Shown in pieces: positions 8,403-17,706 of a stretch of DNA of 64,000 bases. Under the pieces are notes generated by a model. It had not been told where the DNA came from. It was given only the letters and a program-made list of their open reading frames with translations, and did not search any database. The translations under genes and the position numbers were made by a program. The stretch is from the NCBI GenBank assembly GCA_036676455.1, contig JAKFCW010000047.1, positions 1-64,000 of the forward strand, in the 5' to 3' direction. Positions within the stretch are counted from its first letter, which is position 1; the number at the start of each line of letters is the position of its first letter. The stretch is from UBA4093 sp036676455 (lineage in GTDB: Bacteria > Cyanobacteriota > Sericytochromatia > S15B-MN24 > UBA4093).

Positions 8403-10328
8403 ATGAACGCGGAGCAAACCACTTCTGATCCCCTGAGCCTGACCGCAACTCAGGTTGATCGCCCGTTCCTGCGGCATATTTCCCGTTTGCTCGATACCCT
8501 GCCGGACATCCTTTACGTGCTCGACACCGACGGCAGTTTGGCGGATTGGAACCGGCAGCTGGAGGTGGTTTCGGGTTTCACGTCCGACGAGTTGCGAGGG
8601 AAAAGCGCCCTGGAGCTCTTCCCACAGTCCGAAAGGCCCCGAATTCAAGCAGCCATCGAGCAAAAAATCGAAGGCGAACGGGTCATGGTGGAGGGTCACC
8701 TCCTCAGCCGAAAGGGGGGGGCGATCCTTTACCAGTGGTATGGCGTCCCGATCTTCGGGGCGTCAGGCGAGGTGATGGGAACCATCGGAATCGGCAGGGA
8801 CGTCACCGCGCTGCGCCAGGCCGAATCACACCTCAAAGAGCTGACCCGCCAGTTTTCCGAGGCCCAGGCGATCGTCCACCTCGGCAGCTGGGAGTGGGAC
8901 TTGACCACGAACCGCCTCGAATGGTCGGATGAGCTGTACCGCATCTTTGGACTTGCCCCGCGAAGCCTCGGCCCCTCGATGCAGCGATTTCTCGAGTTCG
9001 TTCATCCGGACGACCGAGAGCGCGTCGCGAAGGCCGTAGAGGAAGATCTTCAAGCGCCCCAGAAGGGACTTCGGCAACTCGAATACCGGATCATTCGGGT
9101 GGACGGGACCATCCGACACCTTCAAACGCGAGGGGAGCCGATCGCGGATGACAGCGGCGCTTGCCGCCGGATCGTCGGCGTGGCACAAGACGTCACCGAG
9201 CGCAAGCTCGCGGAAGAGGCGATTCAGGACCGCGAAACGAAGCTCCGCGCCATCGTCGACCACACGGCCGATGCCATCTACATCAAGGACCTCACCGGAA
9301 GGTACGTGATGATGAACCCAGCGGGAGCAGCGCTGCGGAAGGTCCCGCTCGAGTCGATCTTGGGCCGGCGCGACACCGAAACCTTCACCGACGAGAGCGC
9401 GCGGGAGATCATGACGCGCGATCAGGAGGTCATGACCTCCGGGGAAGGCGTCACCGTTGAAGAATCCCTGGAATTCCTGGACGGTCGCCATCGGATCTTC
9501 TCTTCGACCAAGTTCCCCTACCGTGCCCCCGACGGGAGCATCGTGGGGGTGATCGGCATCAGCCGGGACATCACCCGCCAGAAGGAGCTCGAGACCGCGC
9601 TCAAGGAGCAGTACGACCAACTCAAGCAGCTGGATCGTCAGAAGGGCGATTTCGTCAACGCCGTCTCCCATGAGCTTCGCACACCGCTCACGTCCATCAT
9701 CGGCTACGCGGAGTTCCTGGAAGAAGGTATCGGGGGGACGCTCTCGGCCCAGCAGAACGCCTTCGTGAGCGAGATCCGGGCGAGCGCCGAACGCCTCGAC
9801 CACCTTGTGAACGACTTGCTCGACTATGCGCGCATCGAGGCGGGAACCTTCCGGATTCGGCTGGCCCCCGGCGATCTCCGCACGGCGGTGGAGGCGGTGT
9901 TGAGTGCCCTAGAACCACAGGCCAAGCGCGCCAAGCTATACCTTTCTGCCGAGTTGCCCGCGGATCCCGTGGTCGTTCGGATGGATATCCAGCGCATCGA
10001 GCAAGTGCTCAGCAACCTCGTCGGGAATGCCGTCAAGTTCACGGCACGCGGGGGCATCACGGTGAAGGTGGAACGTCGCGGTGCGGAGGTTTACTGTGCG
10101 GTGATCGATACCGGGGAGGGCATTGCCGCGAGCGATCTCCCTCAGCTCTTCAACCGCTTCAGCCAGCTGGAGGCCGGCACCCTGAAAGGGGGGACGGGCC
10201 TAGGACTGAGTATCGCCAAGTCCATCGTCGAAGCCCATGGGGGAGAGATCGGCGTTCAAAGTGAATCGGGTACGGGGACGACCTTCTGGTTCACGATCCC
10301 CGAGAGCGAGTCCTCCCCCGACGCGTAG
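8403..10328 (+). CDS. Soluble PAS-PAS-PAS sensor histidine kinase
   Basis: The protein has 641 residues and no membrane segment. It has three PAS domains with PAC tails (about 28-150, 165-275 and 285-400), then a HisKA dimerisation domain with NAVSHELRTPLTSIIGYAEF (phospho-accepting His423) and a HATPase domain with N box NAVKF, G1 box DTGEGI and G2 box GGTGLGLSIAK. The second PAS has the GSWEWDLTTNRLEWSDE signature of the PAS_3 type. I prefer the ATG at 8403, preceded by GAAGGA, over an upstream in-frame TTG at 8346. No response regulator is adjacent, so it is an orphan kinase. The signal it senses is unknown. Confidence 0.92.
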   Translation: MNAEQTTSDPLSLTATQVDRPFLRHISRLLDTLPDILYVLDTDGSLADWNRQLEVVSGFTSDELRGKSALELFPQSERPRIQAAIEQKIEGERVMVEGHLLSRKGGAILYQWYGVPIFGASGEVMGTIGIGRDVTALRQAESHLKELTRQFSEAQAIVHLGSWEWDLTTNRLEWSDELYRIFGLAPRSLGPSMQRFLEFVHPDDRERVAKAVEEDLQAPQKGLRQLEYRIIRVDGTIRHLQTRGEPIADDSGACRRIVGVAQDVTERKLAEEAIQDRETKLRAIVDHTADAIYIKDLTGRYVMMNPAGAALRKVPLESILGRRDTETFTDESAREIMTRDQEVMTSGEGVTVEESLEFLDGRHRIFSSTKFPYRAPDGSIVGVIGISRDITRQKELETALKEQYDQLKQLDRQKGDFVNAVSHELRTPLTSIIGYAEFLEEGIGGTLSAQQNAFVSEIRASAERLDHLVNDLLDYARIEAGTFRIRLAPGDLRTAVEAVLSALEPQAKRAKLYLSAELPADPVVVRMDIQRIEQVLSNLVGNAVKFTARGGITVKVERRGAEVYCAVIDTGEGIAASDLPQLFNRFSQLEAGTLKGGTGLGLSIAKSIVEAHGGEIGVQSESGTGTTFWFTIPESESSPDA

Positions 10329-10375
10329 CTCGACGTGCTGATGGACATCCGATCGACGTCTCGGGTTCAGGAAGC

Positions 10376-13300
10376 TTACCCGCTCCCCTTCTTCACGGGT
10401 TCGAGTTGACTCAAATGCTTCTCGGCGAGCGTAGCCAGTTCCGAACCCGGATCCGCATCGATCGCCTGCTTCAAGAAGCGCTTGGCCTCCGCCGCCTTCC
10501 CGTTCGCCTTGGAAAGCAGCCCCAGCTGGTAGTACGGAGGCGCATAGGTGGGGGCGATGCGCGTGGCGAGGAACCATTCCTCGGAGGCCTCCTTTGGCTG
10601 CTTCAAGGCCATGAAGGCGTCCCCCATCTGCGCGTGGGCGATCGCATTGGTTCGATACGTGAGCTTGGCGGCCCCGAAGAACTGCTTGCCCTCGTCGAAG
10701 CGCTTCTCGGAAAGCGCGAGCTTCCCCATCGCCATCTGCGTCTCAGCCAACAGGGTATTGGCCTTCAGCGCACCCTGGAAACTCGCGAGCGCCTCGGGGA
10801 CATCCCCTTGAACCTTGAGCGCCTCGCCGAAGGCCATCCGCGACTGCACTAGCTCGGAGAATCCCTTGATGGCCTTAGCGAAGTGCTTGCGCGCCGCCTT
10901 GGCGTCCGTCCCAACCTTCATCAGGCCCAGGTTATAGTGGCTGTTCGGGTTGGAAGCGTCCGCCTTGAGCGCGGCCTCGAAGGCCGCAGAGGCTTCGTCC
11001 ATCTTCCCGGCTGCCTTCAAGGCGAGCCCGAGCTTGTTCTGAAAGACGTGATTCTTGGGTTCCTGTTTCGTCGCCGCCTGAAGTACGTCGATCGCAGCGT
11101 CCACATTCCCCTGGGCCATTCTGACATTGCCCAGCTCGGCCAGGTTTCGCGCATCCTGCGGATCGAGCTGAGCGGCCCGCAGCAAGGTCAATTCGGCGTC
11201 CGCCAGCTGGCCTGACTTGCGCTGAGCCCGCCCGAGAAGACGGAAGGCAGCCGGATCGTCGGGCTGCTCCTGCGTGGCCAGCCGGAGCGACTCAACGGCT
11301 GCTTTGGGCTGCCCCTTGGCCATGAGGCGATCGCCCTCCACCAGGCGTTCGGTAGCACCGGGCTGCCCCATGCCCGCCAGCTGCGTCACATCATCCTCAG
11401 CATCCTCATCCGCGACCGGACGTACGAATTCCTTCAGGCGGGGCAACGGAGTCGCCGTGACGGCGGGCTTCGCTGGCGCAGACGGGCTCGACATGCCGGC
11501 CGGGCGATCGTCCTTATCCCCGACCGTGCTCGCGGCCATCTTGGTAAGGCTGGGCGGCAAGGGCTGCTGGTAAGCTCCCATGAACTCGGCGCCAAGCGGA
11601 TTCGGATCCCCCGCCTCCATACGATCCACGACCTGATTGATGTCCACTTCGACCGTGTTGGCTGCATTCAAGGTGGACAAGGCCTTGCCGGCATCCGCGA
11701 CGCCCAGCTGAGAGCCGCCCTCACCGGAGAGCGCGGTCTGCGGGGAAATCGCCATCGCCTTGAGCATCGGAGGGGCCTCCGGCGGCTCGGGGAAGAGGAC
11801 CCCCTTGAGGCTGAAGCCGAGCAACCCGATGGCCAGGACACTGCCGGAGATCACGAGCACCCGCGTTGAGGGCAAGGTCAAGGGCTTCGGCTCTCTCACG
11901 GCCTCCTCGTCGATCTCGTCGGGCAAGGGAGCACGCTTCAGCTTCGGCTTTGCCGGCGCTTCGGGGTTCTCTTCGGCGAGTCGCGCCTTCTCCAGGGCCT
12001 CGGGCAAGCGCTCCTCTACCAGGGCATCCAGCCGACGTTCTTGTTCCGAGAGAGCGGTGATCACTTGCTCGGGCGTGCACGCCTCCATCTCGATCAGCAG
12101 CTCTCCCAGGGGGCGTGGGCGGCGGATCTGCTGGACCAGGGCCATGGCGATGGACTTGGTAGTGGCTAACCCCATATCGACCAGGATCGTTCCGAGCCGC
12201 ACATCACCCTGGAAGCGCGCCGTGCGCTTGATCTCCTGGCGTATCAGCGCCACCGAGAGGGCTTCCGGGGGAACCATGCCCCGCTCGATCAGGATCTTGC
12301 CCATCAAGCGGTTTCGCTTCTGCCGCTCTTGCAGCGCATGGGCGAGGTCCGTGCGGCTGAGGGCTCCCATCGCGATCAGCACCTCGCCGAGGCGATCGCG
12401 CTCCGGACCCTCTTGAGGAAGCTTCTCCAGCTTGGCCAGAGCCTGCTTCCACTCCTTGGGAGGGACCTGGGTCTTAAGAATCTCAGATAACTGGCGCCCG
12501 GTCTTCACCTGGGCGACCAGCGCTCGCTTGAGAGCTTCTTCCTCGAGGGCTCCCGCATCGAGGAGCAGCCGTCCCAGCTGATTGGCCTGATGATGCTTCG
12601 GAGCGAAGACGCGCGCGGCCCCCAGAGCACCTACCAGCAGCTCGAATACCGTGCATGCACCGGACCGCACCAAGGCCGTGCCCAGGGAATTCTGACCCTG
12701 GGAGGCTTCGACCTGCTGGATGAGATCCGTGGAGATGCCGCCGAACTCGGTCAAGAGCGCACGCAGGCTGCCGTCGGGCGGGGTGCTGGGATCGCCGACG
12801 CGCTGGTTGATTTGCTCGAAAAGGTCCTCCCAGGTGAAGAGCTTGCCGACCCCAAGCTCCTGGCCGCGGCGTTCCCGGAAGAGCGCTCGCTCATCGACCT
12901 TGGGGATGATGAGATCGAGGTCCTCGCGTGCGATGAAGGGAATGCCCCGCTCCGAGCGGAAAACCAGGCGCGGATCGCTCCTGGTGGCTTGGTCACTCAT
13001 GTGGCGGATGCGAACGTCACCCGCGACCACGTAGAGGTCGCCGTGCAGCTTGAGCTCGATGGCGGCGCGGCGCGCGCGGCAGTAATTCTGGAGATGGCTC
13101 AGGTAAATGACCCGGGAATGTGCGCGCATGCCCCATCCGCAGACACACCACGGGGTCGGTTCACGGTCGGGAGGAATCAGCTCGCCACAGCGGGGGCAGT
13201 AGACGTCTGGCGCAGGCACTTCTTCCGGCTCGGCATCGGTTAGCCCAAGGTCTCCGAGATCCGCAAGGGCCTTGCTGGCCAGCTGGACCAGCTGAGGGTC

Positions 13301-13495
13301 GGACGAGCCGAGTAACGGCGCAAAGACGAGGCGGGCATCCGCCGTCCGCCCGAGCGACTGGTAAGCCTGGCCGAGGAGAAAGGTCAGCCTGTCATTGCCT
13401 GCTTGAGCCTGTCGAATTTCCTCGAAAATGGCGACCGCCTCGCCGAAACGTCCCTCGCGAAACGCCTGGATCCCGATGCCGATGGATGATTGCAT
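10376..13495 (-). CDS. Membrane protein with Cys4 ribbon, MshEN-like repeats and TPRs
   Basis: The protein has 1039 residues and a rare domain mix. Residues 1-85 are TPR-like. C100, C103, C117 and C119 form a probable zinc ribbon. From about 268 to 490 there are seven repeats of the type [RQ]LGxxLxxxGxxxxxxLxxALxxQ (starting near 269, 306, 335, 368, 397, 433 and 462), the pattern of MshEN/GspE N-terminal domains. A single membrane helix covers about 545-567, then a Pro/Ala-rich linker, then at least eight TPRs (about 690-1035). The predicted topology is a cytosolic N-half and a periplasmic TPR half. MshEN domains bind c-di-GMP in known ATPases of type II secretion and pilus systems; here no ATPase domain follows. 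No known protein name fits. Confidence 0.8.
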   Translation of the reverse strand: MQSSIGIGIQAFREGRFGEAVAIFEEIRQAQAGNDRLTFLLGQAYQSLGRTADARLVFAPLLGSSDPQLVQLASKALADLGDLGLTDAEPEEVPAPDVYCPRCGELIPPDREPTPWCVCGWGMRAHSRVIYLSHLQNYCRARRAAIELKLHGDLYVVAGDVRIRHMSDQATRSDPRLVFRSERGIPFIAREDLDLIIPKVDERALFRERRGQELGVGKLFTWEDLFEQINQRVGDPSTPPDGSLRALLTEFGGISTDLIQQVEASQGQNSLGTALVRSGACTVFELLVGALGAARVFAPKHHQANQLGRLLLDAGALEEEALKRALVAQVKTGRQLSEILKTQVPPKEWKQALAKLEKLPQEGPERDRLGEVLIAMGALSRTDLAHALQERQKRNRLMGKILIERGMVPPEALSVALIRQEIKRTARFQGDVRLGTILVDMGLATTKSIAMALVQQIRRPRPLGELLIEMEACTPEQVITALSEQERRLDALVEERLPEALEKARLAEENPEAPAKPKLKRAPLPDEIDEEAVREPKPLTLPSTRVLVISGSVLAIGLLGFSLKGVLFPEPPEAPPMLKAMAISPQTALSGEGGSQLGVADAGKALSTLNAANTVEVDINQVVDRMEAGDPNPLGAEFMGAYQQPLPPSLTKMAASTVGDKDDRPAGMSSPSAPAKPAVTATPLPRLKEFVRPVADEDAEDDVTQLAGMGQPGATERLVEGDRLMAKGQPKAAVESLRLATQEQPDDPAAFRLLGRAQRKSGQLADAELTLLRAAQLDPQDARNLAELGNVRMAQGNVDAAIDVLQAATKQEPKNHVFQNKLGLALKAAGKMDEASAAFEAALKADASNPNSHYNLGLMKVGTDAKAARKHFAKAIKGFSELVQSRMAFGEALKVQGDVPEALASFQGALKANTLLAETQMAMGKLALSEKRFDEGKQFFGAAKLTYRTNAIAHAQMGDAFMALKQPKEASEEWFLATRIAPTYAPPYYQLGLLSKANGKAAEAKRFLKQAIDADPGSELATLAEKHLSQLEPVKKGSG

Positions 13496-13622
13496 GTTGT
13501 GGCCTTAAAACGAAAAAGCGCAAACCGCCACCCATCATAACCCAGACGCCCCGGGAATTGCGAACCAGCGCCCGCGGCTATCGCCGGCAAAGCGCCGCTG
13601 TTCTGACGCTACGGAGAGCGTG

Positions 13623-14606
13623 CTAAAGACGGTTCGAGCGCTCCTCGTCGTCCATCAGGCGCTTGGCTTCCGACAGGCCAATCTGGGCCTTGGTGAAGTT
13701 GGGATCGTTCTGGAGGGCCTGGTGGAAGGCCTCATAGGCGTTGGCGTACTTCTGGTCGCGCATGAACGCGATCCCCTGATCGTAGTTCTGCTCGGCGGCC
13801 CGGCGCTTGACCTCGGCCAGGAGGCGACGCGCATCTGCGCTGGCGGGCTGCAGCTCCACGGCCTGGTTGAAGGCATCGATGGCTCCGGCGAAGTTGCCTT
13901 CCGCGGCCAGGTCCTTGCCCAGCTTCAGGGTCATCTCGTACTTCTGCTCGCCACTGACCGGGGCAAAGATGGGCGCCTTGTCGAACTCGGCCTGCTCATC
14001 CGCCGCCAGCTTCGTGACCTCCTGCAGCTTCTGGCGCGGCAGGGGGTTGCTGTAATTGAGCCGCCAGGCCTGGCTGTAAGCCTCCTTGGCCTTGTCCCAT
14101 TCCTTGCGCGAGGAGTAGATCGCTCCCCGGATGTTGTAGTAGGTGTCGCGAATCTCTTCGGGAATGGAGGTGGGGGTGAGCGCCGCGACGATCTCCTCTG
14201 CGAGGCCATAGGACTTCATCTCGAGCAGCGAGATGCTCAGCAGCAACTTGGCGGAGAGGTCGTTGGGATCTTCCTTGAGCATGCGGTCGTAGACCGTGTC
14301 CGACTCGGCCCCCGTCAGCGACCGCAAGACCTGGGTGCGCTCGTTGGTGAGCTGGCGGTAGTTCCGCAAGGCATCCTCGACCTTGGTGACCTGCACGCGG
14401 GTCTCGTAGCACTTGGCCAGATAGTAGTACGGGCGGGGGTCCTTGGGAAACTGGTGGGCGTAGCGCTCGAGCAGCTCGGTGGCCCGTCCGAAGTCACGGC
14501 GCTCGAAGGCCGCGATCCCGTCCTGCAAGGTGCCTGCCCATGCGGCCTGACTCCAGAAAACTCCCAGAGCAAGGGTAAAGCCCACGGCGGTCCTTCGAAC
14601 GTTCAT
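13623..14606 (-). CDS. Exported TPR protein
   Basis: The protein has 327 residues. It has a signal peptide (MNVRRTAVGFTLALGVFWSQ then AAWA) followed by TPR repeats, clearest at the start (LQDGIAAFERRDFGRATELL), in the middle and at the C-terminus (YDQGIAFMRDQKYANAYEAF). I chose the ATG at 14606 because AGGAGT stands just upstream and the signal peptide begins there; an upstream in-frame start at 14669 would add 21 unlikely residues. It probably works as a periplasmic or outer-membrane-side scaffold. The partner is unknown. It lies between two other minus-strand genes (gaps 73 and 127 bases) that may be co-transcribed. Confidence 0.83.
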   Translation of the reverse strand: MNVRRTAVGFTLALGVFWSQAAWAGTLQDGIAAFERRDFGRATELLERYAHQFPKDPRPYYYLAKCYETRVQVTKVEDALRNYRQLTNERTQVLRSLTGAESDTVYDRMLKEDPNDLSAKLLLSISLLEMKSYGLAEEIVAALTPTSIPEEIRDTYYNIRGAIYSSRKEWDKAKEAYSQAWRLNYSNPLPRQKLQEVTKLAADEQAEFDKAPIFAPVSGEQKYEMTLKLGKDLAAEGNFAGAIDAFNQAVELQPASADARRLLAEVKRRAAEQNYDQGIAFMRDQKYANAYEAFHQALQNDPNFTKAQIGLSEAKRLMDDEERSNRL

Positions 14607-14679
14607 GCCTACTCCTGTTGGTGCGACGGGTTGCCACCTCGTCTTGTACCCGGGCGAGGAGGCAGCCAAACGAGTCGTC

Positions 14680-15930
14680 CTAGGCTGATTCGCCCAGCAT
14701 GGAGGCCTCCGCCTGGTACTCGACCATGACCTGGGTCACGCGAACGCCGCGCGTGGCCTTGACCGTCAAGAGCACCTCGCCGAGCTGGACCACGTCTCCC
14801 ACCTTGGCCACCCGCCCCAGGCGGTTGACCACCAGGCCGCCGAGCGTCTGGACTCCCTCGGTGGGCAAGCCGAGCGAGAGGGTCTGGTTGAGCTCGTCGA
14901 GGTTGATCATGGTATCCACCAGGGCCACGCCGGGACTGAGCAAGCGAATCCAGGGGACCTCCTCGTCGGTCTCGTCGCGGATCTCGCCGACGATCTGCTC
15001 GAGGACGTCCTCCACGGTCACCAGGCCCGCCGTGCCGCCGTACTCGTCGGTGACGATGGCCATCTGCAGCTCCTGCTGCTGCATCTCGCGCAGGAACTCG
15101 TCGAGGCGCTTGTTCTCAGGGACATGGTAGGCCGGGAGCATGATGCGCGGCAGGTCCCAGGGCTCGCCCTTGGCGGCCGTCAGCAGGATGTCGCGGGCCT
15201 TGACGATACCGAGGATCTCGTCGATGGAGTCGGCGTAGACCGGCATGCGGGAGTAGGCCTCGCGCTCGACGAGGGCGATCGCCGATTCCAGCGACACGTC
15301 CAGCGCCAACGCCACGATGTCCACGCGCGGCGTCAGGACCGCGCTCACGGGCGTGTCGTCGAAGGCCAGCGCCGAGGTCAAGAGCAAGGTCTCTTCCTGC
15401 TCGATGACGCCTTGCTCCTGACCTATCGCGATCAAGGTCTTCAGCTCCTCTTCGGTATAGCGCGGGGCCGCCGTCGCCTCCTGCGCGCCCAGCAGGCGGA
15501 TCACAGGCGTGGTGAGAGCCAAGAGGCCGCCCACGATGGGGCGCAGCGCGATCATCAGCAAGCGGACTGGTCTGGCCACCCAGCGGCTCACGGTATCCGG
15601 GCGCGAGGCGGCCACGGACTTGGGGATGATCTCGCCGAGGACCAAGACCAGCAGCGACAGGCCCAAGAAGGCGACGAAGAGGCCGCCGGAAGTGTCGGGA
15701 AGCCACTTGAGCGCGAGGCTGGTGCCCACGACCACGGCAGCGACGATGGAGAGGGTGTTGCCCAGCAGGACCGTCGAGAGCAGGCGGCGCGGCTGCTGAA
15801 TCAGGCGGTGGATGCGCCGGGCGAGGCGATCGCCCTCGTCGAGGCGCTGCCTCAGCTTAGCCCGGTTGATGGACATCAGGGCGGTTTCAGCGGCCGAGAA
15901 GAGACTGGAGAGTAACAGGGCGGCTATCAA
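14680..15930 (-). CDS. CorC/HlyC family protein (CNNM, CBS pair, CorC_HlyC domain)
   Basis: At least 416 residues. It has an N-terminal CNNM/DUF21 membrane domain (about 1-190, with FSAAETALMSINRAKLRQRL), a pair of CBS domains (about 200-325) and a C-terminal CorC_HlyC domain (about 335-410). Members are thought to export or regulate divalent cations such as Mg or Co; the old name hemolysin is not functional evidence. The coordinates use the TTG at 15930, which has no ribosome binding site and starts directly inside the first membrane helix. An in-frame ATT at 15958-15960, preceded by GGAGGAG at ideal distance, would add ten residues and is discussed in the findings. Confidence 0.88.
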   Translation of the reverse strand: MIAALLLSSLFSAAETALMSINRAKLRQRLDEGDRLARRIHRLIQQPRRLLSTVLLGNTLSIVAAVVVGTSLALKWLPDTSGGLFVAFLGLSLLVLVLGEIIPKSVAASRPDTVSRWVARPVRLLMIALRPIVGGLLALTTPVIRLLGAQEATAAPRYTEEELKTLIAIGQEQGVIEQEETLLLTSALAFDDTPVSAVLTPRVDIVALALDVSLESAIALVEREAYSRMPVYADSIDEILGIVKARDILLTAAKGEPWDLPRIMLPAYHVPENKRLDEFLREMQQQELQMAIVTDEYGGTAGLVTVEDVLEQIVGEIRDETDEEVPWIRLLSPGVALVDTMINLDELNQTLSLGLPTEGVQTLGGLVVNRLGRVAKVGDVVQLGEVLLTVKATRGVRVTQVMVEYQAEASMLGESA

Positions 15931-16030
15931 GACCCCCCATTCGGTTTGCGTGGATAAAATACCGTCTCCTCCTCTTGAAGCCGCAGGAGCTCGCGCGCTC
16001 GAGACCGCGGGTTCGCACCTGGTGTGACGA

Positions 16031-16039
16031 ATTATAACA
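16031..16039 (-). promoter_or_regulatory. Extended -10 promoter for the CorC/HlyC gene
   Basis: On the minus strand the sequence reads TGTTATAAT, an extended -10 with a perfect TATAAT. No good -35 is visible, as is common for extended -10 promoters. Transcription from here would give a leader of about 60-70 bases. Confidence 0.45.
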
Positions 16040-16158
16040 CGGGCTTTTGGTTAACCTTTGAAAAAGACGGGCAAGTCCACGCGTTAAGAAGGCGACAAGA
16101 ACCCTAACGCACTCCGCCAAGTACCCGCCCGTTTCTGCCCTCGTGCCGGAGGTTGACC

Positions 16159-17652
16159 GTGACCCGACGCCTGCGACGCTTCGCTCTTGCCCTCGCCCTG
16201 AGCCTCACCGGCATCGGCTGTGGCGCCGCTCCGGGGATCTCCGGCGGCTCCGAGGCGGCGATCGACGCCCAGCGCAGCCGCTCGGCCTCCCTCGAAGGCT
16301 GGAAGGACGAGGTGATCTACTTCGTCCTACTGGATCGCTTTGCCAACGGCAACCGCCAGAACGACTTCAACGTCCAGCCCAGCAATCCGACCGGCTACCA
16401 CGGCGGGGATCTCGACGGCCTGATCTCCAAGCTCGCCTACCTCGACAACCTCGGCGTCACCACCCTCTGGATCTCTCCGGTGGTCGACAACGACGACGAC
16501 CAGCTCGCCAAGACTGGCCTCTGGGGTTTCCATGGCTACTGGGCCAAGGATTTCGAGAAGGTCGACGAGCACCTCGGAGACGTCGCCAAGGTCAAAGAAT
16601 TGCTCAACAAGGCGCATGCCCGCGGCATGAAGGTGATGCTGGACATCGTCGCCAACCATGGCGGCTACGAGTACAAGCACCGGGACAATCCCGCTTACAA
16701 GTCCTGGTTCAACCAGCACGGCAACATCCAGAACTGGGAAGACCAGTGGTGGCTCGAGAACGGCTCGCTCTACGGCCTTCCGGACTTCAACCAGCAGACT
16801 CCCGACGCCCGCAAGTACCTGATCGACGTCTGGGCGAAGTGGGCCGGTCTCGGCTTCGACGGCTTCCGGGTCGACACGGTCAAGCATGTCCCCAAGGACT
16901 TCTGGGAGGACTTCAACACCCAGATCGCGAAGCGCACCAAGTCGGACTTCCTGCTGCTCGGCGAGGTGCTGCACGGCGATGTCGGCTACGTCGCCGACTA
17001 CCAGCGGCGCGGCAAGTTCCATTCGCTCTTCGACTTCCCGCTTTACTACACGCTCAACGACGTGTTCGCCAAGGGTGCCTCGATGCGCAAGCTGGGCGAT
17101 CGCTTCGCCCAGGACGCGGCCTACCCCAACCCCGAGCTGCTCTCGCCCTTCATCGACAACCACGACGTGCCGCGCTTCCTGTCGCAGGCCGGTGGCGACC
17201 TCGCCAAGCTGAAGCTGGCCCTAGCCTGTGTGACCACCGTGCGCGGCATCCCGTCCCTGTATTACGGGACCGAGGTAGGCATGACCGGCCACAAGGAACC
17301 CGAGAACCGCGAGGACATGGCGTGGGGGAAGAATCCCGACCTGACGCGCTACGTGCAGCAGCTGCTTAAGATTCGCAAGGACTCGGAAGCACTTCGTCGC
17401 GGCAAGCAGCTCGAGATGTGGCAGGACGACGCCGTTTACGCCTACGGGCGGCTGACGGCGCAATCGGAGGCGATCGTCGTGCTCAACAACGATGCGCGCA
17501 GCCAGGTACGGGAGATCCCATTGCGCGCCGAGAGCAAGCTCAAGGACGGCACTCGCCTGGTCGATCAGCTGAGCGGCGAGACGGTCGTGGTTTCCCAGCG
17601 CAAGATCCGTTTGACGCTTCCGGGCAAGGGAGCTGTGATCCTGAAACCGTAG
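16159..17652 (+). CDS. GH13 alpha-amylase family lipoprotein
   Basis: The protein has 497 residues. It has a lipoprotein signal with lipobox TGIGC and then a GH13 (beta/alpha)8 barrel. Conserved regions are DIVANHGG (region I), GFRVDTVKH (nucleophile Asp239), LLGEVLH (acid/base Glu269) and FIDNHDVPRF (Asp336), with a short beta domain at the end. It should hydrolyse or transfer alpha-1,4-glucans at the cell surface or in the periplasm; the exact substrate (maltodextrin, cyclodextrin, pullulan) cannot be told. I chose GTG at 16159, six bases after GGAGG, over TTG at 16153. No sugar transporter is adjacent. Confidence 0.92.
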   Translation: MTRRLRRFALALALSLTGIGCGAAPGISGGSEAAIDAQRSRSASLEGWKDEVIYFVLLDRFANGNRQNDFNVQPSNPTGYHGGDLDGLISKLAYLDNLGVTTLWISPVVDNDDDQLAKTGLWGFHGYWAKDFEKVDEHLGDVAKVKELLNKAHARGMKVMLDIVANHGGYEYKHRDNPAYKSWFNQHGNIQNWEDQWWLENGSLYGLPDFNQQTPDARKYLIDVWAKWAGLGFDGFRVDTVKHVPKDFWEDFNTQIAKRTKSDFLLLGEVLHGDVGYVADYQRRGKFHSLFDFPLYYTLNDVFAKGASMRKLGDRFAQDAAYPNPELLSPFIDNHDVPRFLSQAGGDLAKLKLALACVTTVRGIPSLYYGTEVGMTGHKEPENREDMAWGKNPDLTRYVQQLLKIRKDSEALRRGKQLEMWQDDAVYAYGRLTAQSEAIVVLNNDARSQVREIPLRAESKLKDGTRLVDQLSGETVVVSQRKIRLTLPGKGAVILKP

Positions 17653-17655
17653 CAA

Positions 17656-17700
17656 AAAATATTCGCCCCCCTGCCGGCAAGGCGGGGGGGCGAATATTTT
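17656..17700. terminator. Bidirectional terminator
   Basis: A 16-bp stem (17656-17671 with 17685-17700) starts with an A tract and ends with a T tract, so it suits both the GH13 gene (plus) and the carboxypeptidase gene (minus), which converge here. Confidence 0.85.
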
Positions 17701-17706
17701 GAGGCT

